Part shown: one piece after another, positions 39,890-57,083 of the stretch
Layout of the letters: each line of letters begins with the position of its first letter
How positions within the stretch are numbered: the first letter of the stretch is position 1
Source of the DNA: Synchiropus splendidus
Taxonomy: Eukaryota; Chordata; Actinopteri; Syngnathiformes; Callionymidae
Assembly (NCBI RefSeq): GCF_027744825.2
Contig: NC_071349.1
Coordinates: 19,282,501-19,346,500, forward strand
Direction of reading: 5' to 3'
DNA: 64,000 nt
Translations under genes and position numbers: made by a program
The notes under the pieces: generated by a model
Databases searched by the model: none
Told to the model about the DNA's origin: nothing
The model's input: the letters and a program-made list of their open reading frames with translations, nothing else

Positions 39890-41180
39890 ATGTGCCCATT
39901 GCTGTTATCAATAGTGCGTTTTTTTTCTTGTTCATTTTCTTCCTGTCTGTCTATTGTAGCATGAATGAATTGATTCATGTTGAACGTTTCCTTCTTAAAT
40001 TCAGAGGTGCAGTTGGAGCTTCTCAAGTTACACGTGAACCTCATCCAAAGCTGTCGGCCATCACTAAGATTCTAGTGAACGAACCATCATGATACTCCTG
40101 AAGGCAGCCGCCTCATCAAGAAGTCAAAATAGAAAGAATAATGGGAGTATATGCTGCCACGAAACAACTGGACTGTGTCACAAAATAAAGAGTTTGCATT
40201 GCTGTGGAATTCATTACATAGTTAACTGGAAAACTACAAACATTCTTTCGCAGTTTGCTCAGACTGTAGTTCTAAAATAGCTTTGAAACTACAGTTTGTT
40301 TTTCAAATGTCCGTCCAACAGTTGCGTCGGGAGTGTAGTGTTTATTATTGTTGTTGTTGTTAACATCATCCACTATTATAGGATGGTTAGGTTGAATAGA
40401 TATAAGAATGAATGGATGGCTTTAGACATCATTAATCCTGGTTTGACAGCGACGTGAACCACAGCAGGCCTTGATCCGCCCTTTAATCCCGGAATAATTC
40501 GGAACGATTGGGATCACGTGACTACTGTTCACTTGACGAGGAGGAATAGGGGTGAAATAACGCGTGTTTCATGACAACAGCATCGTTAATGGAATTACGT
40601 CAGTCAAGACGAGGGCGTGCGGTTCAAATCGGAGCAAACATGCGAATGTGGCGCCATCTGCTGGTCAGATTTGGTGCTTAAAAATAGCCAGTGTGTCCTC
40701 TTCATCGTTTCCTTGCAGCTGAAACTCGGATTAACTCCTCAGGAATTACCTTTTTTCACAGTCAGTTTCATTGATATTGAAGGTTTCTTCATATTGTCAT
40801 GCTTTAAGACAGCGATGAAGTCACACTTGTGACAACTTCATCCATCTCTCTGTGTCATAACTTGGCAATATTTTGTCTGGTACATTGAAATACTGAGTGA
40901 GAGCAGCTCTGCAGACCAGCAAATCGTTTGACTCTCCTGACTCTGCAGGATGAGACAGTAGTGGATTAAATACAGAAATATTAATGAGTGAAGAGTAAAT
41001 AGAAATATACTTCTGTGAGAGTGTGTGTGTGTGTGCGGGGGATTAGGCTCGCGGATTAGGGGACAGATGTAAACCAGAAGTCAATCTGCTGCGCTGCAAT
41101 CGCACAGCAATGACGGGGTCACGTTCAGGGTCAAAAATAGCCAAGCCCCGCCTACTCACCGTGCCTATTCGCCGGTAGCT
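39890..41180. other. Interval between the two mavs genes
   Basis: No exon seen. It has a short (GT)n run at about 41020-41036 and otherwise unremarkable sequence. Confidence 0.5.
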
Positions 41181-41324
41181 AGACTGACAGTCCTTCCGTC
41201 CAACGGCAGCGCAGAGGGGAAGGCGGTCCGGGCGCAGATGTGCGTCGCAGCGCGGGGCAGGTTTCAGTGAGCGCAGGAATAAACCAGCAGGACTCACGGA
41301 CCGTCGGGCTCTCTCTCACTTAAG
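41180..41324 (+). promoter_or_regulatory. Candidate mavs2 promoter and noncoding exon 1
   Basis: A CpG-rich stretch (aaggcggtccgggcgcagat, tgcgtcgcagcgcggggcag) ends at a donor-like ttaag|gtaaaa at 41325. It could splice to the acceptor before the mavs2 ATG at 43430, by analogy with the upstream copy. I saw no PRDI/ISRE match like the one before mavs1. Confidence 0.4.
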
Positions 41325-42635
41325 GTAAAAAAAACAAGAAAGTTTATCATGAATGACACCTTTTATTTGTTTCTGCGTATTACGATCACTTTAGTTTACT
41401 TCAATAGTGTTTTTAATTTACAACTTTTTTACGATTTTATCCATCTTTCATGAGCATTTTAAATGCGATCCAAGTACACAGTAAACATGATTATTAAGTT
41501 GGAGTTATGTTGAAAATGCCTATTCCCAAAATTATTAAAATAGCGCGTTATTATTGCAATACATATAAGTATTATATTCTGACGAATGGAACTACACTTG
41601 TTCGATGAGTGTGTCAAAGTGTGTGAAATGTCCTGGGTCTGAACTACGTGAAGGTCACTGGTGCTACACTGCTCAGTGTGACCAGAGTTTATTTTTCATT
41701 CATCCTAATCTGTCATCTCTCTCCACTAAAACTCGTGCTCTGGAGTGACCTTCTCAAGGTCTGATCTGTCAGTAGCTCAACTACCTGCTCGGTTTTGTGC
41801 GTGTGAGATAAACCACCGTGAGGTAATAATACAGTCGGAGAGACTTTGCTCTTTGGCTGCTCTCCCTGACATTTATTCCATACTGTCGTCCCTCATTTAC
41901 ACAAAACTGCGGCCTGGCATCGCACGCTGACAGGACTCGGCCCGGGCAGAACCCAACGTCAGATTAGTCCACCTGAATGTTTAGATATAAACAGCTAAGG
42001 AGTTTAACTTTTGTATTTGCTAAACAGAACGGAGTTTTTCTGTCTGACCCTCAGACTACGGAGCAGCCCGTGAGGAGGTCTTGAGACATTGTTATATTTA
42101 ACCCGGGGTGATTAATAAGTGACTAGTCCGAGCTTTTCCTGTCCATCTGACCTTTTATGGCGGCACTTACAACCTTGAGCTCACCTTCGATCCGCTGTAA
42201 TCAAAGTATTGTTCAATGACGCAAGGGAAAATAGATTAAAACAAAAGGCGTCGCACGTATACGCTCCTGCTTTCACTTTCAAGTGTTCGCCGCCTGACCT
42301 CCGTCTGGATCCATGACTCATTCAGGACAGTGACTGTGGCCCAGCGGGGTTGTGTTTGAGCTCTGGGCTTGTTGTGCTGCAGGTCAAGGCTCCACGTTGG
42401 GGTGGAGGTCAGTTACAAATAAAACAATCTGATCAATTACAGGTTTTATTGTTAACTCATCATGATTAATCCCATTTAAATATGGGACGCCAGAGTGATC
42501 CGATTTAAGTTTAATTCCAGGGATATCTCTCCAGAGATAAGGTGGACAGGATGTTTTTTTGTTAAACATAAATTGCCTGTCCATTGTCCCAATTTAGTCT
42601 CCTTCATCGTGGATGACCACATCCCATCATATACA

Positions 42636-42756
42636 GTCGTGACGGGCGGGTGAGGCTTCATGAAACAGTGTCCTCATTTACCGTAGATGGCAATTTCCGC
42701 TCTTTTGCATTTGAGCAATGAAAGGGCGCCACCTGATGAGCTCATAAGCCCATGTC
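42636..42756. mobile_element. Foldback MITE family 1, copy G
   Basis: Left arm gggtgaggcttcatgaaaca; internal gggcgccacctgatgagctc. It lies in the proposed first intron of mavs2 and has lost its distal right arm. Confidence 0.55.
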
Positions 42757-42835
42757 AGGTGAGTGGAACCTTTGACTGTGTTTCCGGGTGAGGAATCACA
42801 GCAGGGGGTCTGGCAAACCAGACATGACGTGGGCA

Positions 42836-42896
42836 TGTGATGAGTCAATTTATGAAACAGTGTCCTCCTTTTCAGAGCTCAGTAGGTGGCGCTCTG
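42836..42896. mobile_element. Foldback MITE family 1, copy H (left half only)
   Basis: atgaaacagtgtcctccttt followed by agagctcagtaggtggcgct, with no right half. It is a truncated copy. Confidence 0.55.
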
Positions 42897-43429
42897 GGTT
42901 TAAGAATGATGTGCAGTTTGACTGAACTGCTTCTTCACATCCAAAGTACATAGTTCTTCACCATGTAAAAATAAAACATCAATTCAATGACTATTTATCA
43001 TCGTTTTTTCTCATGAGAGGCAAAAGTGAGACTAGATGGTTGCTCAAAATCACATGTCACTAGCCGCGTCAATCGCGCTCTAATCCGTCTAAGCACAAAT
43101 ATTTGATCTTTTCACCAACAGTCGCCTGGATGGAATGACTTTGTGGGTTTCACAATTCATTTTTTTTTCTCTGACGACAGCTACCACCTACTTCTTGTGA
43201 GGCTGTTCTTCCATTGCACTTACTAATGTACGGAGAAGTTTTTTTTTTAATACATGCGGTTTGGGTTTCAGTACTTAGAGTATCACTATTAACTTACAGA
43301 GGCAGTGGGTGGACTGTCTTTAACACAAATCATAGCAGTCACAAATGATTCTGTCAAAATGTAGAGTGTGAGAAATAGTGTTTATGTTTGAGTCATGCCA
43401 GCGCCTGATTTCCCGCTTTTTCTTCTAAG

Positions 43430-46400
43430 ATGTCATTCGCCAGTGAGCAGCTGAGTAACGGATACTTGCGGCGAAACATGCCGACGATCGTGTCAAAGGT
43501 GAAAGTCCGGGAAATAATACCACACCTGCCGTGTTTGAGCGCTCACGACAAGGTAAGTGGATGGTGACTGTGTTCAACACAGGCACAGACAGACTGAGTT
43601 AACAGGAGCAGCAAGATGGTTGCTCTTTTCTCTTTGTTATCGTGTTATACTATACTATAAATATATATATAGCGTATATATACTGTGTATATATCTTCTG
43701 CCGCCTCCTCCCCCTTCACCATCTAGTCACACCTCCATGTCCTCCTCCATCATAAACCTTCCTCTTCTTCCATCCTCTCACTGAGGTCTCTCTGATTCAC
43801 TCATGTCTGACCTGATCCCTTCTAAGATCAACCTCAGCGTCACTCTTCTAACTGCTGAGTCTGTAAACCATTCATCACCGCGGTGACCACGGCAGCCCCG
43901 TGATGCTCGGATCACGCCTGTCAGTCGCCTCCACCTGTTCTGCACCATCTTCTCCACATCAAAGCAAGATGAAAAACACACAGTCGCGCTGCAGCCAGTC
44001 ATCCTCCGCAATAATGTCACCATCAAATCTGAACAGTAAATCATAGTGGCAGCTGCGACAACAAACAAAATTAAGAGGCGAACTCAGATGAACTCTAGCC
44101 AAACGCTGGTTATTTGACGGGTCGAGTATATGGATATTAATAAACAAAGCAATTTTATGACCAAAACAGTTGCTTTTGAGGATAAATAAGCAGAACGTTT
44201 GTTTGCTTGTTTTTTTTTTTTTCAGTGAACTTCAGTTGCTGGGAAGTGTGAAACATATTAATAAATATAAAGTTTTGAAGCAACAAACCTCCCAAACTAA
44301 TTTATGGCATTTGAAATTCAATCGCTGCCTCTGTACTGCCATTGGATTTGGTTCACAGATACTCTAGAAAGAGGACTCAAAGTGGTGCGGACGTTTGGGA
44401 GCGTCATTCATTTCTGTCTTTTGAATGACCTCAGGAAACGATCGAAGCCAAGCGCGAGGCCTACGGCAACTACGACAGCATGGTGCTGCTCCTGGACTGT
44501 CTGAAGAGGAGGGAGAACTGGCCCGACCAGTTCATCGGAGCTCTGGAGGCCTGCGAGCACGTGACCATCGCAGCGGAGATCCGAGCGGAATACCAGGCTT
44601 TAAAGGGCAGTGGTGAGTCAGCCAGAATCGCTGTTTGACTTCGTTATTGCGCTCGTCTGAAACATTCGTATCAAGTGAGCAAAGTACAACAGGAAATTAG
44701 CGAATAACAACACTGTAACTCTTTATCCGTTTAGCTCTTTGGCTGCACTGCTGATGGCTGACTTTGACCTTGGGTGGAAAACAAAAAAAAGACTAAATGA
44801 TCAGTGATATGAGACTCAAAATGTGTTTCAAGCTATTTCTTGCTCAGCACTTTTCAACTAGATATTTGTCCCCATGCTGTTGTGTCTCTGGATTTTTCTT
44901 TTCAATCTGCTTTTGTAAGCCACAGCATACAGTGTATCTCTTGTCCATGCCAATGGTTTTACACGATTTTACACATAAAATACAACTTGGGAAGGTAATT
45001 TCTGAATGAAATTATGGATCATTTGGTTTCGTAGATTGAGCTGTATTTCCAGATCACCTCTGTGGGATTTCTCTGAGCTTTGCTTGTGGGCTCTGAAAGC
45101 AGATTACGTGACATAATTGTTTTGTTTTGACCTAGATCCCAAACCAGGCTCCCCGCCCACCACTGTTGTCAAGGCCCACATCCACCCGGCACCACCTACC
45201 ACTCATCTCTCCGTCCCAGAAAGCGACGCCGACAGTCAGACGGCGGTTGCTCCGACGGATTCGTCTCAAGGACAGTCAGAGGTCGCCTCAGAGGTTGAAG
45301 ACACCGTGACTCAACCTGAAGCCTCTGAGAATCCAGAAGCCTGTGTTTCTGAAGAAGCTTCGTCAGCTGTGCCGGAGGCTCCGAAGTCCAGTGAGGGTGA
45401 GGGGTCGTCCCCTCCGACGACCCCGCCTCCGTCCCCGGTGACCCCTCATCATCAGCCCAACACCGCGCCACTGAAGGAAGTGAATGTTCAGCTGGAGCAG
45501 GAGAACTCTGAAGCAGACGTCCCTGACTTTTCTGGTGATTCCGGGGTGATTCCTGATCCAGAGCCAGCAAACGTCAGCTCTGGCTCAGCTCCTCAGCCAC
45601 TGCAGGCTGAGGAAACTGATCCAGCAGATGATCCTGCGGCTTCTCCAGGAGGCGCACGGAGCCCATCTCCACATCAGATGGCATCAGATGAGCTGGAGGA
45701 AGAGTCATTCCAGGTGCTGACCTCGGAGAATTCTCCACTCCAGGACTCCATTCCGGCTCCAGTGGAAGTCGACGTGAGCTCTGAATTTGAAGATACGTCA
45801 GAGAGCCAGGTAGGTTCCCCTCTGCACAACATGTTTCTCCCTCCCATTTTGGTGAAATACTTTCTTCACAAAAATGTTCCACTTCACCCAGCAGTCATGT
45901 GTATTTAACAGCAAATAACTGTTTTATTGCTTCTACCTTTTGGTATATTTATGTTTACAGATATTAATAATGACTTTCTCATGCAGGTCGTCCAAGCTGT
46001 CCCCGAAGGCCTGACTGAACCGGCAGACGTTGACCTCTGCAGTGATGTGGAGGAGCCTGTGAGCACCTCAAATCACGTCGGTACATTGGCGGATCCTTGC
46101 TCAGACAACAGCGAGCCCCTGGAAATGGGTGACCTTGAGACCATTTCTGCCGCTCCCGTCTGCGGCCCGGTCCTCTCCGAGACCCGCTCGCCTTCGCCCC
46201 CGTGTCAGGAGAATGGACTTGCTATTGACAAACCCGAAGAGATTCCCGAGGACTCGTGGAGTCAGGGGGAGCCGAGCCTGCAGGAGGAGCAGAGTGGAGT
46301 GGTGGAAGCAAGTGAGCCTGAAGAGACCCGTGATGAGGCTCTGAGTCAGCCAGAGGAGGAGCACGAGCAAGAACCTGCGGAGGAGCCACCACTTCCACTC

Positions 46401-46610
46401 AGCCAAAAGACACCCGCCGTGAGTGTAAACGGCAAGACGTCCTCAGGCGCAGCGGCTGAGTCTGGGGAGTCCGTCCCCTCGGAGCCGCTGCTGACCCCGG
46501 CACAACGCAAGACCCCGCCTCGCAAACTGAGTGCCAACACCAAGTACATCCTGACGGCTGCAGGCGTGGGAGCCTGTGCTCTGCTGGTGGCGTGGAGGTT
46601 TAAGCATTAA
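43430..46610 (+). CDS. mavs: MAVS mitochondrial antiviral adaptor, downstream tandem copy
   Basis: Second complete MAVS gene, 532 residues. Coding exons are 43430-43552, 44435-44612, 45136-45809 and 45987-46610, with the same phases as the upstream copy (0, 1, 0). The CARD (1-100: YLRRNMPTIVSKVKVREIIP, LPCLSAHDK, LDCLKRRENWPDQF) is about 70 percent identical by eye to the first copy. The middle is long, Pro/Glu/Ser-rich and acidic, and hardly alignable with it. The tail anchor is at about 512-528 (YILTAAGVGACALLVAW), ending RFKH. TRAF-like sites seen: PCQE 397-400, PEEIPE 408-413 and PEEEHE nearby. Where a pLxIS site might be expected it reads DLETIS (374-379), one residue too long, so no exact LxIS occurs. 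It sits next to pank2, as MAVS does in human. Confidence 0.9.
43655..43693 (+). repeat. AT-rich tandem tract
   Basis: An imperfect TA array in mavs2 intron 2. Confidence 0.7.
43690..44010 (-). pseudogene. Degraded LINE reverse-transcriptase tail, antisense in mavs2 intron
   Basis: Reverse-strand sequence such as ggaagaagaggaaggtttat and tggaggaggacatggaggtg parallels the LINE tail at 13580-13700. It lies wholly in the intron after the first CARD exon. No intact frame remains. Confidence 0.4.
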
Positions 46611-48416
46611 GGTTCATTAATACCTTAAAAGGATGAGATTAAGGTGAAAGGCTTCGGAAGGAGGATCTGAAAGGTGCCTTAATGTAGCCGCTGCAGTGGA
46701 ATTATCAAACTACGGAACTGCTGATGCGCCAGAGGCCTAATCATGTCATTCATAACAAGCTTTATTAGTTTAACAACCTTTTACCAAGCGCGACTCTTTA
46801 TGCACCGATCTGACACGCACACTTTTTTCAAAATTCAAGGCTGACCCTTTCCCTCCATGATAGACGTTCATGGGTACAACCCGTAAAAAGGCCATCGTCC
46901 AAGCTTAAGTTTGTCTTCTCCCGATTCTTCCGCGGTTGGAAGGAAACATCTCTGAGAATGAAGACAGTGCTCGGGAGAGTAATATATTTTTGTATGATTT
47001 TATGTTTTGCAGTATATTTATTTTACTCTAAAATAATTGTGTGTTTTTAGAACGTGACAAAAGGCAGTGGGGTCAGCTCTTGGTCTTTATTCTTGACAGC
47101 TATGAAACTCAACAGCGAAGATCATCATCGACAGCTACACTATGATGCGCCGCTGTGGTCTTCTGAGAGGGAATGAAAGGTGGTTCATGATGGATGTTTG
47201 ACAAGGAAGGTGGCGATGCATGTTGGTTGAGAGGATAGTGTAAGTGGGAGAAGATGGCTCACGTGAGGGCAGGAAATGCACGTGTCAGTGACAAGGCAGT
47301 GAGAAGAAATGTGTATAGAATGGGTGGTTAGCAATTGTTATTTTGTTCTGTGACAAGGAAATATGGACCCCAGTCTCTGTTTGTCAGGCACTGAAATGCC
47401 TTTATCTAACACTACTGCTCCACTCCACCAATGGTTGACCTGCAAAGGCAGCTCTATTTCACTCATAATTACACATTTTAAACCAGACGGAAGCCCATTT
47501 CCATATTTTTAAAGGAAAAAAGTCTCAAAGTAAAGACGATAGAGGTTGTGCTGAATTTTAATTTCTCTGTGACTAGTGATACTAATTCTGCACTATATTT
47601 ATTTGTATATATGTTTGTGCATGGCATGATATTTATATTAAAAGGGCATTTTAACTCATAACAACACACTTTCAATTCAAGTCTCTACAAGCTTTATGAA
47701 TGATTCATAAGATTCCTGCCTGTATGTGGTGAATGTGTCTGCTACCGTCACCTGCTTTATGTTATCATCATTTGCAAGTGTAGCAGAAACGTTGTTGTTC
47801 ATATATTTGTGGTGTAAATACTGTCAATAGAAAGAGAGAGAACATATTTTAGACAGTGTGTACAGCGCTTTCTGTATAGTGAAATCAGTCGATTGATCTC
47901 TGATATTCCAAGCTATGCACTCAAATTTGACGTCATGAAACAAGGGAGTAACTTGTGAATAGGTCCAAGTGGATGAACTTGGTGGTGCCACACACGTCTT
48001 AAAACATCACAAGTGAACTCATTGTATGACGCGTGTATTTTGGTCTGTCAATCACGTCAACGGGAATTAAAACTTTTCACATGGATCATTCGGTCTTGTT
48101 GTTGTTGGAACAGTCTCTTATGCGCAGCCGAGAGATGGCTACATTTTAGGGGAGATAGCATTTACCAAACCCTTGTCTTCTAATGTTTAAAGCAACAGCG
48201 AGGTGGCCGTTTGTCTTGGAGTCTGCTGCGCCCTCTCCTGTTCGCCGATAGGGGGCGACGAAGAGCTCAGTACATGACGTCCATCTTCTCCACAGCGGAG
48301 CATGTAGCAGCCACTTAGCACGCTAATTAGCCGCCTTTTTCCATTAAAGACGTTGACGCGCCCCTGTAGTATCGCCGACATCTATGGCATTTACGCCTTA
48401 AATACTACCCCGTTCG
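46611..48416. other. mavs2 3' flank and pank2 upstream region
   Basis: It holds the mavs2 3'UTR, with only a variant polyadenylation signal seen (ATTAAA, 47637-47642). The CpG-richer 230 bases before the pank2 ATG are a probable promoter. No other gene or named repeat is visible. Confidence 0.45.
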
Positions 48417-52583
<4,167 letters not shown>

Positions 52584-53580
52584 CCAGTCCAAAGAAACGC
52601 AGCGAATCTTTTGCACTTTAGGCTGTTGCAAGTCCATTCCATGGCGGGTCGGTTCTGTGCACCCGCCACTGTTTATGGTCCTGTTATCCGGTAGAATTTG
52701 TTAGTATGTGATGCGTTACACAATTCATGAGGTCACCGTAGTTGCCTGCGACAGACGGCACGTAGCCCTTAAAAACAACCAGTTTATTTATGGGCATTGC
52801 TCGTGCTGAACAGAGTTAGTTAAGTGTGTAGAACTGTGCCTAATACAACACAGTGGACCCAGGAGGAGGGATGTGGGTCAAAGATTTGCTGAGTACAGGC
52901 AGGATTATTGCAAACGACAATGAAGTACATTTCATCAAGACATAATGAGAAAATATTTTGGATTTTAGTCCTCCATCTTTTTGGTCACAAAGGTAATGCA
53001 GTGAGAGATTTTGGCTCAAAGCAAGTGATTTACATCATCATGATCTATATCAGCTGCTGTAATCTGGTCACCTTCACACTTGACTCAATGTTTGAAACTG
53101 TTACCATCTAATTTAATCATTCAGAACTTGAAATAGGTGTAGTTTAGAGTTTAGTTTGAGAGCAAGAGTGTGTCGGTTCTCTGTTTTTTCCATTCTTACG
53201 TGTTGTTTTTTTTTCTACCATTACTTTGTAACTGTGAAGATTCATAACACAACTATTCTTGAAATCCATCTTTTGTTCTTATGCTATGTCTATTGCTTAA
53301 CAGGCAATTGGCTGTAAAATTCACTCGTGACATTTGTGTCTCTGCAACTGTGATCTATTTACATCCGTCTCAATGCCGCTAGAAACCAAAAAGCTTTCAG
53401 GACACCATGTAAAACATGGTCACACAATGGAAACCAAACAGAGTGCCTCACTTGTGTAGAAGTAGATTGGGTTCACTTTAAACTCGGGGACAATCACATG
53501 ATGGCTTTGTACTTTTTTTGTACTACTTCCATTTCATTTTTCAAGGACAACTTTGTTCAATAAAGCTGTTTCTCAGTACG
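52584..53580 (+). other. pank2 3'UTR with polyadenylation signal
   Basis: Noncoding sequence after the stop ends near a canonical AATAAA at 53559-53564, the best candidate end of the transcript. Confidence 0.5.
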
Positions 53581-54299
53581 AGCATCTCTGAGGTTTTGTT
53601 GACAGCAGACTTATCTGGAAAGAAAGTGTCATTTATAAACAATGATACTGCCTCACCTCAGCACCGTCCGAGACCTCCCCCTGTTGTGTAGTCAGTCGCC
53701 TGAAGAAGCTGGTGAAGAGGATCCGTCAGAAGCAGGACTGAAGGAAATGGAGAGCAAAACTGGGCGCTCATGCGCAGAAACACGTCAGACTCTCCAATGG
53801 TAAAACAATTGGTCCTTCCTGCAGGGTGTTCCAAATTATACTGGAATATGAAACCATATCCGAGTTTGTCTTCAGAATGGGGCTCTCTTCATCTCAAGCT
53901 GTTCAACATGACAAAAACTCACTCAAACGAATTGAAAGTTACAGAAGGTGAAGCGAGTAGAAAATTCATTGATAAACAATTAAAGCACACAAGAAACCTG
54001 GTCCTTCAAACGTCTGTTTCAATGTTTTAAAGGCTGAAAAACGTGGGTGACATCACAAAAACCTAAACTTCAAATTTGTCTTGATATATTTGAACTGAAA
54101 ACACAATGTGAAGGGTTGAATTCTAAGAATTTAAGATGTAAGTATATACCACACGTATCGTTGAGGCTGTGTATCGGTACGTAATGACGTGACGTCACTG
54201 TAATACTGTAATAATAAAATAAATTGAATTATATTTTTGACATTTTGAAATGAATTCAACACAGAATATTGGTATAATTCTATCCAAAATGGTAGCAAT

Positions 54300-54503
54300 A
54301 CGTAACACGTCAGGAACCAGCGGCGCGCGCGCTCTCTCCTCCTCCTCCGCTTCTCTCCTCCTCTTCAGTAAGTCTGTACAGCTGGCAATTTAAAGACAAT
54401 AAAGCTCCAGGAGTCTCGTTTCTCCAGCAAATTAGAGCCTAGTTTACTGAGGGACATGAATTAGCGGATAATTCCAGCGCCTGGACCCATTAGCAGCAGC
54501 AAG
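54300..54503 (+). promoter_or_regulatory. Candidate loxl3 promoter and noncoding exon 1
   Basis: A CpG-rich stretch (ggcgcgcgcgctctctcctc) is followed by a sequence ending in agcaag|gtaagtc at 54504, a strong donor that could join the acceptor at 57284. It might instead belong to an unrelated transcript. Confidence 0.35.
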
Positions 54504-54709
54504 GTAAGTCTGCAGACATTAGCTGAACTGTTGAGCCGCCTGAAAATAAGGTTATTATTCCTGCAACTTTGACTGTTAAAGTGACGTCTCCTGTTGACTG
54601 TGTTAGTGGAGAAACGTTTTACCTCAACTGAAAACTGGGATGACAAAGTACATTTCAAAAACTTACGCATTACTTACAATCAAAACTATGTTCGATACGA
54701 CGCTAAAAT

Positions 54710-54870
54710 ATTCAGCTTTAGCAGATCTATTAATGAAATGGAGTCGATCCCAGCTACCTGGGGCAAAAGGCAAGGGAGACCCTGGACAGGTCATTATGGT
54801 CATTCAGACATTCACTCAGTCACACACCTACAATGCAGAGTCACAGATACACCTTCATATTTATGTGGAA
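54710..54870 (+). repeat. Common fish interspersed repeat fragment
   Basis: cccagctacctggggcaaaa, then agaccctggacaggtc, then cattcactcagtcacac resembles a repeat widely dispersed in fish genomes (consensus words: ccagctgac...gggcaaaaggc, accctggacaggtc). Its class is not certain. Confidence 0.45.
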
Positions 54871-56710
54871 ACTGCTTATGTAGTTGCATTGGCAAGAAGG
54901 TTTAAGGCTCCAGTTCAGATGGAGGTGATCTCCAGTTGTGACACACACGGTGACACTGATGGCTGTTGGTGGCCCTCTATCTGTGGGAGACCCTAAAGGA
55001 CATACCAAAGAAGATGGCTGTCTGTTGAGTCAATACATTTCCATTTGTCTGTCAATACATACACAATAAATCGTGGATATTTTGCCTCTGAATTAAGTGC
55101 TCGTACAAACCTAAAAAGAGCCTGTACAGATGTCGCCTCATGTCTCATTTATCCCTGACAATGCTGCTCCATTTATCAAGTGAGTAGACACAGAGTCATT
55201 TCTGATTCTCATTCATAAACAAATCAAAAGAGTGTGGTGCGTTACTCTGAAGTGCAGCTACATTTGGTACTTATTTGAGAGAAGTGCTTGTTGATTTTAT
55301 TCTTTGACAAGAGCTGGTCCATGTGCACATTGGTATGAGGAAACCGCCTCTGACTGGAATAGTTTGAGGTCTACGCTCGGTGAGTCTGAAGTTTGGAATC
55401 TGTCTGTCCTTTAAAAGGTTTGGGTCACAGTTACTCTGGCAGCATGCAACTTTGCAATGCTCATTTCCAATGCTTCCTAGACATGGGAGGTCCTGGGGGT
55501 GTCTGCTGTTTGTTCAGTTGAGAGAATGCTAGATGGCGTCCCAGATGAAGCTTCAATTCATGCATGAATGCTTCAGATTCTTCTCTTTAGAGAATAACAA
55601 TAGAGGCATTGGTTTCACTCCTTTAAACTTCATTGTCCACTTTAGTTTTTAGTTCCGCACTTATGGCAACTTTTTTGGCCATCATCGCTCATCGTTTTAA
55701 CATGTCGGCTTCCTCTGTCCTCAAGTCTCCCGACGTGTCGCGTAAACCAGAGCTCAGACCACGCAGTGAGACGCACACGTGTTTTGAAAGGGCAGCAGGG
55801 ATTGCGGTCCCTGTACAAACACACCACACTACTGTAGCTGCGCCTCAGAGGAACAAACCCCCCACTCTCTGAAACTCAACTATCAATAGCAGGTCTATGT
55901 CGCATCAATGCTCACAACTGTACGGGCACCTTTAAGAGCTGTGAAAATATGTCGTTTTGGAATATGGTGGTTTGTTGTGTCCCAGGATTCAATTTGAATG
56001 TTTTGTCTGTTAGCTGAGGAAAGTTTGATTGAGGCGAACATTTCTGATGCACTCTGCAATTCTTCCCACATCAGAGTGAAGTAAACAATGAACAGATGGT
56101 TTGAATCAAGCTGCTGGAGAAACCCAATACTTTCACATCCAGCGCAGCCACCAGATGCCAAACTCATTCTCAGCTTCAGTAAAACAACAAATAAGATTTA
56201 ATATACAGATGTGACAGTTCCTGTTACTCTTAACATTCACTTGACATTAACTCACTTTTTAACCAGACAATTGTTCCGTTTTGTGTGTGAGACAGAGACA
56301 TGAGTTTAAAATTGCCATAAATGGCTATATACAGTTCAATGAAACCCATAAAACACTTGCTTGTACTTTACAATTCAAATATTTATGCACAGATTTTTCT
56401 GTATTGGTTATTAATAGGGAGTGTTACCAGCAATCTAGCTTCATAATGACTCGTTCTTCACGTAAAACACATGCTGCAAAATATTTTCATGACCTCTGTG
56501 ACATCACAGGCTAGTAACTGTTTAACCCTTCAAAAGTATTTTTGGAATAACTACAGTACACTGTAATTTGCAAAAATCAGAATGGCAAGGTTACAGCACC
56601 AATTTGAGTTTTTATTCACTCCATTTTTATGGACTCCTGGTTCCAATTTCAATAAACAATTCAGTCGTGATTACAAGCTAAAATAGTCTGTGTGGCGGGA
56701 AGGAAACAAA

Positions 56711-57083
56711 ACTATTGAGGCTTCATGAAACAGTATTATTGTCAGAGCCCACTACATGGCACGCTCTGCTCTAAAGTTTAGATTTGATAAATCTTTGGAT
56801 ATTAACAACCATTTAGTGATGGGATTATAAGGCTTCGTGAAACAGTGTCCTTATTTTCAGAGCTCTGTAGGTGGCGCTGTCAGTATGAACAAGATGTGTG
56901 GTTTCACTGAAATGGTCCCCCTAAGCCAAATGCCATCTAGTGGGCTCTGACACTGTTTCATGAAGCCTCATCAACCCTTCACTCCAACCATTTAAATCAA
57001 ACAACACATCTTTTTTTAAACTTGGAGCGTCACCTACTGAGCTCTGAAACTGTTTTAGGAAGCCTCATCAGCCCATGACTATG
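56711..57083. mobile_element. Foldback MITE family 1, copy J (outer, interrupted)
   Basis: The left half (attgaggcttcatgaaacag ... cactacatggcacgctctgc) ends near 56815. The right half resumes at about 56986 and runs to 57083 (ggagcgtcacctactgagct ... ggaagcctcatcagcccatg). Copy K separates the two halves. Confidence 0.6.
56816..56985. mobile_element. Foldback MITE family 1, copy K (nested, with target duplication)
   Basis: A 170-base element (gtgatgggattataaggctt ... atgaagcctcatcaaccctt, cactcc) inserted in copy J. The host sequence aaccattta is present at 56807-56815 and again at 56986-56994. An 8-9 base duplication fits hAT-type insertion. Confidence 0.7.
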
